A DNA stretch of 64,000 nt, from positions 62,001 through 126,000 of the forward strand of contig CAZKFG010000001.1 in the NCBI GenBank assembly GCA_964551985.1, written 5' to 3'. Shown in pieces: positions 25,744 through 35,059 of this stretch. The notes under the pieces are model-generated. The model saw nothing but the letters and a program-made list of their open reading frames with translations, made no database searches and had not been told where the DNA came from. Source of the stretch: CAZKFG01 sp964551985 (lineage in GTDB: Bacteria; Bacillota; Negativicutes; Acidaminococcales; JAISLQ01). The number at the start of each line of letters is the position of its first letter. The first letter of the stretch is position 1. Position numbers and translations under genes: made by a program.

Positions 25744-27220
25744 CGCTTTGTAATAGTATTTTGTTTTTTATCTCTTGCACCAAGCGAATAGTTTTAGCAA
25801 GTTTTTCTTCTTTTCTCCGTCCAAATTGCAAATACCAACCTAAAAGAATACCTGCATCGCGATAAATCAATCGCCCTGATGATGCTTTAAACAGGGAAAA
25901 TATTTGTTTGCTTATATTTTGATCTCTTTGCTTAGTTTCCATTAAATGGAGCAAATTGCTAAGTTTTTTAAAAAATTTACTAAATTCTTTGGGCAAAGAT
26001 TGTTTTGTTAAAGTTATCATACATTCTAATGCCACTATATCTTTCGTATATGTGGAAAAATCAATCTTCCTTATCTCTTCGATTATGTAATCTTTCACCG
26101 TAGTTTCTACAATGTTTTGCCAAGGATTATGATTTAGCCAAGCCCACAGCGCAAAAAAGTTTCTCGAATAAATGCCTTTATTAAGATTATCTTGTAGTTT
26201 TTCCAATTGTATTTGTTGTTGCTTTTTAATAATTTCTGTAAAAACATTGGTTATCTTAAAGTCTAGTTGCTTACATTGTATTTTTTGCCAATTGTTATCA
26301 AGCTCAAACAACATTTTGTGGACAAATAAGTCTTTTAGCAGTACATCCAAAACTTTTAGATGAATGTCAAGTTCTGCTTGCAACAGAGGTTTTGCAAAAA
26401 CAAGCATGTTTTGCAATAACTGTATCCGACTTAATAGTTCTTCGCTTTCTTTTTTATGACAATTACTATCTAAAAAGTCCTTCAAGCACGCTAAACAATG
26501 ACCTGCTTGCAAAACAATCGCATCCAAAAGTTCTTGTTTAAACGGCTGCTCTACTCCAATACTTTCAATTTGCAAACTTCTTGGCTTAGTAATTTCTTCA
26601 CCAGATAGTTCACAGCCTTGAAAATATTTACTTTTAGCTTGAGAATAAATAGGAACTATACTAGATAATTGCGCTATAAAATCAATAAGGTCTTGTAAAT
26701 TACCTTTTTTAAGTTCAAATTCCAGTTCTGCTATTGGCAAGGTTTTATCACCAGCAATAATTTTGCCAATATCGACCGCCATTTCAACAACCGTCTCTTC
26801 TGTTAAAGCTAAATCACAAAGCCTTCTTTGCACATCAACACAAAAAAGTTCTTCAACTGTACCTTCTTTTTCCACAATAGCTTTTATATCAACAATAAAA
26901 TCTATCTTACTAAAACCTTCAAAATCTGGCGTTTCGGTTGTTAAATCAACATTATATTCCATTCGTTCTGACAATCCGCCACTATTTTTATGCTCTGTCT
27001 TTATTGTCGCAACATAACCGCTAGGCTCTTTGCGTACCCTAAATACCATACCGAGTTTTGCAAATTTGCGTTTTGGAGTATCGTAATAACGGCTTTGCAA
27101 ATTTTGCACTTTTTGTGTTCCTAAAACTATATATTTATTGATAAATTCAAGTTCTAAAATGCCTTCTAAAATATACTGAGATATGGCAACAAGTTTTATT
27201 TCCTTCTCTACATTAGTCAT
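25727..27220 (-). CDS. CYTH-CHAD domain protein
   Basis: About 497 residues. The N-terminal CYTH triphosphate-tunnel domain (about 1-200) begins VEKEIKL, the ExExK signature, and continues with basic and acidic strand residues typical of tunnel enzymes (FRVRKEPSGYVATIKTE, then ELEFELKKG). The C-terminal helical CHAD domain (about 215-490) ends QFGRRKEEKLAKTIRLVQ. CHAD domains bind polyphosphate and CYTH domains hydrolyse triphosphates, so a role in polyphosphate or triphosphate metabolism is likely. ATG 27220 follows GAGGTG; the ORF from TTG 27232 overlaps that site. It is co-transcribed with the small upstream gene. Confidence 0.88.
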   Translation of the reverse strand: MTNVEKEIKLVAISQYILEGILELEFINKYIVLGTQKVQNLQSRYYDTPKRKFAKLGMVFRVRKEPSGYVATIKTEHKNSGGLSERMEYNVDLTTETPDFEGFSKIDFIVDIKAIVEKEGTVEELFCVDVQRRLCDLALTEETVVEMAVDIGKIIAGDKTLPIAELEFELKKGNLQDLIDFIAQLSSIVPIYSQAKSKYFQGCELSGEEITKPRSLQIESIGVEQPFKQELLDAIVLQAGHCLACLKDFLDSNCHKKESEELLSRIQLLQNMLVFAKPLLQAELDIHLKVLDVLLKDLFVHKMLFELDNNWQKIQCKQLDFKITNVFTEIIKKQQQIQLEKLQDNLNKGIYSRNFFALWAWLNHNPWQNIVETTVKDYIIEEIRKIDFSTYTKDIVALECMITLTKQSLPKEFSKFFKKLSNLLHLMETKQRDQNISKQIFSLFKASSGRLIYRDAGILLGWYLQFGRRKEEKLAKTIRLVQEIKNKILLQSEKTSS

Positions 27221-27228
27221 ATAACACC

Positions 27229-27474
27229 TCAACCGCGAATATCTGTGTATATTATCTGTGCTTTATCTAAGTCATACTCTTTGCACTCTAAAAGCTTTAA
27301 ATCTTCAACCCGCCAACCTGAATTTTGCTCGGCTAAAATTTTTAGTGCCTCATCTATACTATTTGCCGCTACAATTGCTACAACATCAGTATAAAAATCT
27401 TGGTGAACACAAGGCTCGTTAATCATGCTATAGCTATGAAATTTTCTGTTATGCCGCCAAACATATACTTTCAT
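27229..27474 (-). CDS. Small conserved hypothetical protein upstream of the CYTH-CHAD gene
   Basis: 81 residues beginning MKVYVWRHNRKFHSYSM. I recognise no family. Predicted mixed alpha/beta, no signal peptide, and a central SIDEALKILAEQNSGW stretch that looks like a helix. It ends 8 nt before the CYTH-CHAD start, so the two are translated from one message and may be functionally linked. A GGTGGT-type purine tract precedes the ATG. Confidence 0.65.
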   Translation of the reverse strand: MKVYVWRHNRKFHSYSMINEPCVHQDFYTDVVAIVAANSIDEALKILAEQNSGWRVEDLKLLECKEYDLDKAQIIYTDIRG

Positions 27475-27507
27475 TTTAGCACCACCTTCATTTGATAATT
27501 ATACCAT

Positions 27508-27543
27508 AAAAAATACCCTATTCTCAAGAATAGGGTATTTTTT
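27508..27543 (-). terminator. Terminator of the lysS operon
   Basis: AAAAAATACCCTATTC pairs over 16 bp with GAATAGGGTATTTTTT around a 4-nt loop, directly at the lysS stop codon. Confidence 0.9.
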
Positions 27544-29054
27544 TATAATCTACGCATTTGTGGGAACAATAAAACGTCTCTTATAGAAGTGCTGTTTGTC
27601 AAGAACATAACAAGCCTATCTAGTCCAATACCAAGACCACCTGTAGGTGGCATGCCATATTCTAAAGCATGAATATAATCTTCGTCCATCATATGTGCTT
27701 CATCGTCACCTGCAGTTCGATCTTGCACTTGTTTGACAAAACGCTCTTTTTGATCTATTGGATCATTTAGTTCTGAAAAACCATTACACAATTCACGGCC
27801 AAAAACAAAAGTTTCAAATCTATCTGTTATCTCTACATTTTGCTCACTACTTTTAGCAAGTGGTGATATTTCTTTTGGGTGGCCTGTGATAAATGTCGGT
27901 TGAATTAGCTTTTCTTCAACATATTTTTCAAAGACTGCGTTTAAAATCTTGCCAATACCAAAAGATTTTTCTATCTCTACATGTAATTTATCAGCTATGC
28001 CTCTTGCAACATCTAAATCATCAATACCGGTAAAATCAACTCCCGTATGTTCTTTGACAGCATCAATCATGCTAATGCAGTTCCAAGGCGGGGTGAAATC
28101 TATTTGTTTATCTTGGTATACCACAATAGGTGTACCTAAAACGTCCATAACAACATTATAAATAAGTTCTTGAGTCAAATTCATAACATCTTTGTAATCA
28201 GCATAAGCTTGATAAACTTCTAGCAGTGTAAATTCAGGGTTGTGGCGAATTGATAAGCCTTCATTTCTAAAAACTCGTCCTACTTCATAAACACGCTCTA
28301 ATCCACCTACAATCAGGCGTTTCAAGTACAACTCTGGAGCAATACGCATAAATAGCTGCATATCAAGCGCATTATGATGAGTAACAAACGGTTTTGCCGC
28401 AGCGCCACCAGCGATAGAGTGCATCATTGGTGTTTCTACTTCCAAGAAATCTTTAGTATCCAAAAAATTTCTTACACTGCGAATAATCTTACTACGCATG
28501 ACAAAAGTTTGTCTTACATCAGAATTTACTATCAAATCAACATATCTTTGGCGGTATCTCAAATCAACATCTTTTAAACCATGCCATTTTTCCGGCAGCG
28601 GTCTTAAAGACTTAGATAAAAACTGCATATCATTTGCTTTTACGCTAACTTCGCCTGTGTGTGTACGAAATACAGTACCACTAACACCGATAATATCACC
28701 TATATCAATAAGTTTTAAAAGTCCATAAACATCTTCACCTAAAATATCTTTACGTAAATAACATTGAATGTTACCTGTTTTGTCCATCAGATTTAAAAAA
28801 GCTGTTTTACCGTGACCACGAACAGCCATAATACGACCAGCAACAGTCACTGTATCTGTTTCACTAAAATTATCAAAATTATTTATAACATCTGCAGCGC
28901 TGTGTGTAGCCTGAAAACGTCGACCAAAAGGATCAATGCCTTTGTCCTTTAAATCTTGCAGCTTTTGCAAACGAACTAGCACTTGTTCATTTAACTTTTG
29001 TTCATCTAAAATATGATCTTGTTGTTCTTGATTAATTTGTTTTTCATCAGACAT
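27543..29054 (-). CDS. lysS: Lysyl-tRNA synthetase, class II
   Basis: Charges tRNA-Lys. About 503 residues: an N-terminal OB-fold anticodon-binding domain (TVTVAGRIMAVRGHGKTAFLNL) and a class II core with motif 1 (FLEVETPMMHSIAGGAAAKPF), motif 2 (YEVGRVFRNEGLSIRHNPEFT) and motif 3 (GGLGIGLDRLVM). ATG 29054 is preceded by AGAGGT. It follows greA by a few nt, as in many Firmicutes. Confidence 0.99.
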   Translation of the reverse strand: MSDEKQINQEQQDHILDEQKLNEQVLVRLQKLQDLKDKGIDPFGRRFQATHSAADVINNFDNFSETDTVTVAGRIMAVRGHGKTAFLNLMDKTGNIQCYLRKDILGEDVYGLLKLIDIGDIIGVSGTVFRTHTGEVSVKANDMQFLSKSLRPLPEKWHGLKDVDLRYRQRYVDLIVNSDVRQTFVMRSKIIRSVRNFLDTKDFLEVETPMMHSIAGGAAAKPFVTHHNALDMQLFMRIAPELYLKRLIVGGLERVYEVGRVFRNEGLSIRHNPEFTLLEVYQAYADYKDVMNLTQELIYNVVMDVLGTPIVVYQDKQIDFTPPWNCISMIDAVKEHTGVDFTGIDDLDVARGIADKLHVEIEKSFGIGKILNAVFEKYVEEKLIQPTFITGHPKEISPLAKSSEQNVEITDRFETFVFGRELCNGFSELNDPIDQKERFVKQVQDRTAGDDEAHMMDEDYIHALEYGMPPTGGLGIGLDRLVMFLTNSTSIRDVLLFPQMRRL

Positions 29055-29059
29055 CAATC

Positions 29060-29548
29060 TTACCTCTTACTGCGACCTTTAATAGACACAATTTTATATT
29101 TAATAACCCCATCTGGAACGCTAACTTCCACAGTATCACCCGATTTTTTGCCCATAATAGCAACACCCACTGGTGATTCATTAGAAATTTTATGTTCCAG
29201 TGGATCTGCTTCAGCAGAACCGACAATTGTATATTCAACAGTTTCTTTTAATGCAACGTCTTTGAGATTTACTGTCGTACCAAGCATTACAAGATCATTG
29301 TTACGACCATCATTTTCTATAACTTTTGCCGTACGAACCATTTTTTCTAAAGTTATAATTTCACCTTCAATAAAAGCCTGCTCGTTCTTGGCATCTTCAT
29401 ATTCTGAGTTTTCACTAATATCACCAAAACTAATCGCTTGTTTAATGCGTTCGGCAACTTCTAACCTTCGCACAGATTTTAAGAGTTCTAATTTTTCTTC
29501 TAGTTTTTTTAACCCTTCGGCAGTTAAAATGGTTTCTTTTTCTGTCAT
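29060..29548 (-). CDS. greA: Transcription elongation factor GreA
   Basis: Stimulates RNA cleavage by backtracked RNA polymerase. With ATG 29548 (AGAGGA upstream) the protein has 162 residues. The coiled-coil tip GDISENSEYEDAKNEQAF (acidic residues that enter the polymerase secondary channel) and the C-terminal FKBP-like domain (ISNESPVGVAIMGKKSGDTVEV) are clear. The reading frame extends upstream to 29569 without a ribosome-binding site. Next to lysS, consistent with an information-processing operon. Confidence 0.98.
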   Translation of the reverse strand: MTEKETILTAEGLKKLEEKLELLKSVRRLEVAERIKQAISFGDISENSEYEDAKNEQAFIEGEIITLEKMVRTAKVIENDGRNNDLVMLGTTVNLKDVALKETVEYTIVGSAEADPLEHKISNESPVGVAIMGKKSGDTVEVSVPDGVIKYKIVSIKGRSKR

Positions 29549-29625
29549 AATATATCCTCTCCACAACAAGCTTTATTTTTTAGTAAGTAGCTATCTTATC
29601 ATTATAGATTTAGCAACCTTTATTG

Positions 29626-30603
29626 TCAACTTATACTACTTTTTATTTTCAGCAAATATTCATCAAGCAAAGTTAAAAACTCTTTTTCAGTGCAACAATT
29701 GTTAAATAGATTTCTATATTCAGTTGCATAGAAAAGTCCTTTAATATAAGTTGCAACATGCCGCCTCATTTGCTTTATTGCAATACATTCACCCTTGCAC
29801 TCAATTAAAAGTTGTAAATGTCTTTTTATCAAAGCAAATTTTTCTTCAATACTAGGTTCAGGCAGAATTTCACCAGTCTTTAAATATCTTCTTGTTTGCT
29901 CAAACAACCACGGATTACCTTCAGCTGCTCTACCAATCATCACTGCTTGACAACCTGTTTTTTGCATCATAGACAAAGCATCTTGAGGTGTTTTTACGTC
30001 TCCGTTACCAATTACAGGAATATCAACAGCGCTTACAACATCTTTAATTATCTGCCAATCAGCAAATCCTGAATAAAACTGCTCTCTTGTTCTTGCATGT
30101 ATAGCTACAGCGCTTGCACCAGCTTTTTGCGCTAAAAGAGCAACCTCTGGTGCATTTATGCTTTTTTCGTCCCAGCCTGAGCGTATTTTTATTGTAACAG
30201 GTATTTTTACAGCATCAACTGTATATGCTACTATCTCATAAACTAATTTTGGCTCTTTTAAAAGTGCCGACCCTTCGTTGTTCTTTACAACCTTTGGCAC
30301 AGGACAACCCATGTTTATATCTATAATATCTGGCTGCAATTGAGCTACTTTTACTGCGGCTCGTGCTATTTCCTTGGGATCTGAACCAAACAACTGAATT
30401 GCAAAGGGTCTTTCGGCATCTACAAAATCCATCAATTCAAAAGTTTTTTGATTTTTGTACAAAAGCCCTTTTGAGCTAATCATCTCTGAAACCAAAAGTC
30501 CGCAACCAAAATCTTTAACAATTTGTCTAAATGGTGCATCAGTAACACCTGCCATCGGCGCTAAAACCAAAGGCACGTCTATGTTTACATTTCCTATTTG
30601 CAT
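29626..30603 (-). CDS. dusB: tRNA-dihydrouridine synthase DusB
   Basis: A 325-residue FMN TIM-barrel enzyme that reduces uridines in tRNA. It opens VPLVLAPMAGVTDAPFR, has DINMGCPVPKV with the active-site Cys, AIHARTREQFYSG and the FMN phosphate site IGNGDVKTPQDA. It follows coaX with a gap of 2 nt, and greA follows it. B. subtilis has dusB next to lysS too. Confidence 0.98.
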   Translation of the reverse strand: MQIGNVNIDVPLVLAPMAGVTDAPFRQIVKDFGCGLLVSEMISSKGLLYKNQKTFELMDFVDAERPFAIQLFGSDPKEIARAAVKVAQLQPDIIDINMGCPVPKVVKNNEGSALLKEPKLVYEIVAYTVDAVKIPVTIKIRSGWDEKSINAPEVALLAQKAGASAVAIHARTREQFYSGFADWQIIKDVVSAVDIPVIGNGDVKTPQDALSMMQKTGCQAVMIGRAAEGNPWLFEQTRRYLKTGEILPEPSIEEKFALIKRHLQLLIECKGECIAIKQMRRHVATYIKGLFYATEYRNLFNNCCTEKEFLTLLDEYLLKIKSSIS

Positions 30604-30605
30604 AA

Positions 30606-31376
30606 TTAAATATTACGGCTATAAATTATTCTTAGCCCATCTAAAGTTAAAAAAGGCTCAACGCAATCAATTGACGCTGTTTCTGAGGCCATTAACGATG
30701 CCATACCACCTGTCGCAATAACATAAGCATTTGCTCCAAGCTCGTGCTTCATCCTATTGACAATCCCTTCAATCAAGCCAACATAACCATAGATAATGCC
30801 AGATTGCATACTTTTTACAGTATTTCGACAAATAACTGTTTTAGGTTTTTTCAGCTCTATTCTCGGCAATTTCGCTGCCCGTTGAAACATTGCCTCTGTG
30901 GATATTCCAATACCTGGCGAAATCGCACCACCTAGATATTCTGCTTTTTCATTGATAACGCAGAAAGTTAAAGCTGTACCTATATCAATAATAATAAGTG
31001 GTCCTTTTTCTTGATATTTTTCATAAGCTGCAACAGCATTTACAATTCTATCTGCACCAACTTCACGTGGATTTTCATATTTAATGAAAATACCTGTCTT
31101 AACGCCTGGTCCTATAACCAAAGGCTGTACTCCAAAATAGCGTTTGCACATACGAGCAAGCGGTACAGTAAGAGGTGGCACAACAGTTGAAATTGCTACT
31201 GCTTCTATCTTATCCATAGCTATATTACTATAAGAGAACATATTGCCAATTAAAATACCATATTCGTCTGCTGTTCTATTGCGATCACTAGACAATCGCC
31301 AATGCACAAGTAATTTATCTTTATCATACACACCCGCAACAATATTAGTGTTGCCAACATCTAAAACCAATAGCAT
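30606..31376 (-). CDS. coaX: Type III pantothenate kinase CoaX
   Basis: Phosphorylates pantothenate, the first step of CoA synthesis. Starting at ATG 31376 (GGGGGA upstream) it opens LLVLDVGNTNIVAGVYD, the phosphate-binding ASKHA motif, and has DIGTALTFCVINEKAEYLGG and GAISPGIGIS. About 256 residues, standard. It sits between birA and dusB. Confidence 0.97.
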   Translation of the reverse strand: MLLVLDVGNTNIVAGVYDKDKLLVHWRLSSDRNRTADEYGILIGNMFSYSNIAMDKIEAVAISTVVPPLTVPLARMCKRYFGVQPLVIGPGVKTGIFIKYENPREVGADRIVNAVAAYEKYQEKGPLIIIDIGTALTFCVINEKAEYLGGAISPGIGISTEAMFQRAAKLPRIELKKPKTVICRNTVKSMQSGIIYGYVGLIEGIVNRMKHELGANAYVIATGGMASLMASETASIDCVEPFLTLDGLRIIYSRNI

Positions 31377-31405
31377 AAAAGCCGTCCCCCTAAAATATTG
31401 CAAAA

Positions 31406-32398
31406 TTAAATATAACTTTTCCCGTCTTGAGCCCGAATAGAAACATCACCTGCTAAAACCGTACATCTACTTTTGTCTTCTTTTTGTACAATTAAAGCTC
31501 CGTTATCATCTATATCAACAGCTAAAGCTTGAAAACTCTCACCTGGCGCTATAACTTTAACATTTTTACCTATTGTTATGCAATAGTCTCTCCATTGTTT
31601 TAAAACAAAATCAAAACCTTCTGCAATAACCTTATCATATAAAAATTCAAATTCTTTTAATATATCACACAAAAGTTTTGATCTATCTATTGGCTCATCA
31701 GTAAAATCGCTCAAAGAAGCTGCCTTATCTTTTATATCATCAGGTAATATTGATTTTTTTATATTAACATTTATCCCAATACCAATAACAATATAATTTA
31801 TACCTTCCATCGCGGCATTCATCTCTGTCAAAATACCAACAATTTTTTTACCTTTGTAAATTATATCATTTGGCCATTTTATACCTACTTTAAGCTCAAG
31901 CTGCTGCTCAAACACCCTTGCTAAAGCCAGTGCCACAAGAAGTGTAAACTTTGGTGCTTCTTGTGGTAAAAGTGGTGGTCTTAAAACAACAGAAAACCAA
32001 ATACCTTGCGCTGTAGGAGAAAACCAACCTCTAGATAGCCTACCCTTACCAGCAAGCTGCTGTTCAGAGACGATTATAGTACCATGTTTGCAACCATCAA
32101 AAGCTTTTTGCTTAGCAATAGTATTTGTCGATTGTACATCTTTTTGATAAACTATCTCTTGACCAAGCCATTTAGTTTGCAAGTTTGCTCTTATTTCTGC
32201 AGGTAATAACAAATCTGGTATGCTATTTAATATATAGCCTTTTTTATAGACAGCCTCAATATCATACCCAGACTGCTTAAGTTGCTGAATATGTTTCCAA
32301 ACAGCGGTCCTAGAAATTGACATTTGTCTGGAAATCTCTTGCCCCGAGATATGTTTATTTATGTTCTTTCTCAATAAGTCAATTATTTTCTCACGCAC
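31406..32398 (-). CDS. birA: BirA bifunctional biotin ligase / repressor
   Basis: Attaches biotin to carboxylase or decarboxylase subunits and, through an N-terminal helix-turn-helix (SGQEISRQMSISRTAVWKHIQ), represses biotin genes. The catalytic part shows the biotin loop KGRLSRGWFSPTAQGIWFS and KWPNDIIYKGKKIVGIL. I use GTG 32398 because AAGGTG lies 5 nt upstream; the ATG at 32425 has no ribosome-binding site. About 330 residues. Confidence 0.94.
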   Translation of the reverse strand: MREKIIDLLRKNINKHISGQEISRQMSISRTAVWKHIQQLKQSGYDIEAVYKKGYILNSIPDLLLPAEIRANLQTKWLGQEIVYQKDVQSTNTIAKQKAFDGCKHGTIIVSEQQLAGKGRLSRGWFSPTAQGIWFSVVLRPPLLPQEAPKFTLLVALALARVFEQQLELKVGIKWPNDIIYKGKKIVGILTEMNAAMEGINYIVIGIGINVNIKKSILPDDIKDKAASLSDFTDEPIDRSKLLCDILKEFEFLYDKVIAEGFDFVLKQWRDYCITIGKNVKVIAPGESFQALAVDIDDNGALIVQKEDKSRCTVLAGDVSIRAQDGKSYI

Positions 32399-32463
32399 TT
32401 TTTCACCTTCTAAAAAACAATTCATTATTAGATTATCAATTGGTTAACCTATTGTCAATAAAA

Positions 32464-32489
32464 AAAACAAGTAGCAATTGCTACTTGTT
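32464..32489 (-). terminator. Terminator of ftsH
   Basis: A perfect 26-nt palindrome whose half is AAACAAGTAGCAA. On the minus strand it is followed by a run of T, six nt behind the ftsH stop, so birA is probably expressed from its own promoter or from read-through. Confidence 0.8.
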
Positions 32490-32494
32490 TAAAA

Positions 32495-34417
32495 TTAATA
32501 AACTGTTCTAGATTTAGCATCATCTACTAAAGGTGATTCTGCCTGTACAGGTTCAACTTTAGGCTCACAAACGCTCACTTTTACTTCTTCTGGAGTTTGT
32601 TCAGGTGTAGCATCTTCATTATCACAAAGTCTACCTTTTTCCATTAAACAAGCTATATCCTGAGCTTCCAAAGTTTCTTTTTGCAATAAAGCTTCAGCGA
32701 TTAGGTGAAGTTTATCAACATTTTCCTTAAGTGCACTTTCTGTAAGTGCATATGCTTCTTCAATAAACGCTCTGACTTCATTATCAATAGCAAAAGCCAC
32801 TTCTTCACTATAGTCTTTATCACGCCCAATATCACGACCTAAAAACACTTGATCTTGACGACGTCCAAAGGTTATAGGACCTAGTTTTTCACTCATGCCA
32901 TATTCGCAAATCATTTTTCTTGCTAGCGCTGTTGCACGCTCTAAATCATTTTGAGCACCTGTTGATATTTCATCTAAAATGATCGCCTCAGCAACACGTC
33001 CACCAAGTAAGGTTTTCAATTGATCTAAAAGTTCTGATCTTGTAGCATAATATCTATCTTCTTTAGGTAACATAAGCGTATACCCGCCAGCGCGTCCTCG
33101 AGGGATTATAGATACTTTATGCACAGGATCGGTGTTTTTAAGCAGCAGTCCAATAAGCGCGTGTCCTGCTTCATGATAAGCAGTAAGTTTTTTCTCATTA
33201 TCACTTATAACACGACTTTTTCTCTCTGGTCCTGCAATAACACGTTCAATAGATTCTTCTAGCGCATCCATATTAATAGTCTTTTTATTACGACGAGCAG
33301 ATAACAATGCTGCCTCATTAACAAGATTGCTTAAATCTGCACCAGTAAAACCTGGAGTTCTTCTGGCAAGTACATTTAAATCGGCATTTTTATCTACCGG
33401 TTTACCTTTAACATGCACTTTTAAAATTTCAAAGCGCCCCTTGACATCTGGTTTATCAACAACAATTTGACGATCGAAACGACCTGGTCTCAATAACGCA
33501 GGATCTAAAATATCTGGTCTATTTGTAGCAGCAATAATGATAATTCCTTCATTGACACCAAAACCATCCATCTCTACAAGCAATTGGTTTAAAGTTTGTT
33601 CACGTTCATCGTGTCCGCCACCAAGACCTGCACCCCTTTGACGACCAACTGCGTCTATTTCATCTATAAACACTATACAAGGTGCGTTCTTCTTAGCTTG
33701 ATCAAACAAATCACGTACACGCGATGCACCAACACCAACAAACATTTCCACAAAATCCGAGCCACTTATGCTAAAAAATGGTACGCCAGCTTCACCAGCA
33801 ACAGCCTTTGCAAGCAAAGTTTTACCTGTTCCAGGTGGTCCAAATAACAAGACCCCTTTAGGAATTCTGGCACCGAGTTCATTAAATTTTTTAGGAAATT
33901 TTAAAAACTCAACAACTTCTTCAAGTTCTTGCTTAGATTCATCAGCTCCGGCAACATCGGCAAAAGAAATCTTTACCTTATCATCACCGTACATTTTAGC
34001 TTTGCTTTTACCAAAACTCATAACCTTGCTACCACTGCCTTGAGTTTGTTGCATTATAAAAAACCATACACCAATAAGCAGTAACATTGGTAAAAGAGAC
34101 GAAAACAATGTCGTCCACCAAGGTGGTTGTGGCGGCAATTCTGCCTTTATTTCAACATTACGATCTGTTAATTTTTCAATTAATTTAGGATCGTTTGGTG
34201 AAATAGTTGTAAACTCTTTACCTGCTTTGTCTTTACCTTTGATAGTGTTTTCAACAATTGTAACTTGGGCAATTTGACCTTGTTCTACCTGTCTTGCAAA
34301 ACTTGTGTAAGACATTTCATTTTTATTAACATTATGCGATGAATAAAAATCAATTATATAAATCGCAATCATAATTATTAATAAATAAAAAGTAACATTT
34401 TTAAAAAATTTATTCAA
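32495..34417 (-). CDS. ftsH: ATP-dependent zinc metalloprotease FtsH
   Basis: Membrane-bound AAA+ protease for quality control. Two N-terminal membrane helices (about 5-20 and 100-120) flank a small extracytoplasmic domain, followed by AAA+ with Walker A GPPGTGKTLLAKAVAGEAG, Walker B APCIVFIDEIDAVGRQRG, the SRH region TNRPDILDPALLRPGRFDR and the zinc site TAYHEAGHAL. About 640 residues. TTG 34417 with AAGGAGG ten nt upstream fits; the ORF itself opens at GTG 34438 on that site. Conserved order hpt-ftsH as in B. subtilis. Confidence 0.97.
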   Translation of the reverse strand: MNKFFKNVTFYLLIIMIAIYIIDFYSSHNVNKNEMSYTSFARQVEQGQIAQVTIVENTIKGKDKAGKEFTTISPNDPKLIEKLTDRNVEIKAELPPQPPWWTTLFSSLLPMLLLIGVWFFIMQQTQGSGSKVMSFGKSKAKMYGDDKVKISFADVAGADESKQELEEVVEFLKFPKKFNELGARIPKGVLLFGPPGTGKTLLAKAVAGEAGVPFFSISGSDFVEMFVGVGASRVRDLFDQAKKNAPCIVFIDEIDAVGRQRGAGLGGGHDEREQTLNQLLVEMDGFGVNEGIIIIAATNRPDILDPALLRPGRFDRQIVVDKPDVKGRFEILKVHVKGKPVDKNADLNVLARRTPGFTGADLSNLVNEAALLSARRNKKTINMDALEESIERVIAGPERKSRVISDNEKKLTAYHEAGHALIGLLLKNTDPVHKVSIIPRGRAGGYTLMLPKEDRYYATRSELLDQLKTLLGGRVAEAIILDEISTGAQNDLERATALARKMICEYGMSEKLGPITFGRRQDQVFLGRDIGRDKDYSEEVAFAIDNEVRAFIEEAYALTESALKENVDKLHLIAEALLQKETLEAQDIACLMEKGRLCDNEDATPEQTPEEVKVSVCEPKVEPVQAESPLVDDAKSRTVY

Positions 34418-34521
34418 AAAAAGTAGTCCTCCTTCCACTCTACTTCAAAATTAGCGAAAAATTATCACGCCATTATATAATACTACATACTAAGATTTTG
34501 AGCAAGCAATAATTATTCATT

Positions 34522-35058
34522 TCAATAAACACTTTTTTTCAAAACCCCAACATATGGTAAATTTCTATATTTTTGAGCATAATCAAGTCCATAACCGACA
34601 ATAAATTCATCTGGTACAACAAATCCAACATAATCAGCATCTATATTTGCTTTTCTACATTCTTTTTTGTCCAAAAAAGCACATGTTTTTATACTTTTAG
34701 GTTGTTTTAACTGTAAAAATTTTTTCACGCACTCTAAAGTCAGACCTGTATCAATAATGTCTTCTACAATCAAAACATCTTTATTGGTAATGTCTAGCCT
34801 TATATCCTTTATTATGTCCACACAACCACTACTTTGAGAACTTTTGCCATAAGAAGATACTATCATAAAATCAAATTTCAAAGGCAAATTTATAGCTCGA
34901 ACTAAATCTGCTAAAAAAATTACCGAACCATTAAGTAATCCTAGCAAGACAAGCTCTTTATCTTTATAGTCTTTTTCTATTATACTGCCTAGTTCTCTTA
35001 CCTTATCTTGCACTTGTTTTTCTGTATATAAAATCTCTTGAATATCTTTTTGCATCAT
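34522..35058 (-). CDS. hpt: Hypoxanthine phosphoribosyltransferase
   Basis: Purine salvage enzyme of 178 residues. The PRPP loop VLIVEDIIDTGLTLE and the N-terminal GLLNGSVIFLADLVR are diagnostic. It starts one nt after the tilS stop, with GGAG at the ATG, and precedes ftsH. Confidence 0.97.
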   Translation of the reverse strand: MMQKDIQEILYTEKQVQDKVRELGSIIEKDYKDKELVLLGLLNGSVIFLADLVRAINLPLKFDFMIVSSYGKSSQSSGCVDIIKDIRLDITNKDVLIVEDIIDTGLTLECVKKFLQLKQPKSIKTCAFLDKKECRKANIDADYVGFVVPDEFIVGYGLDYAQKYRNLPYVGVLKKSVY

Positions 35059-35059
35059 T

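Noticed and set aside
29055..29120. T-box riboswitch upstream of lysS
   Set aside because: lysS follows greA by a few nt and there is no leader RNA, specifier loop or T-box sequence. The same holds for argS.
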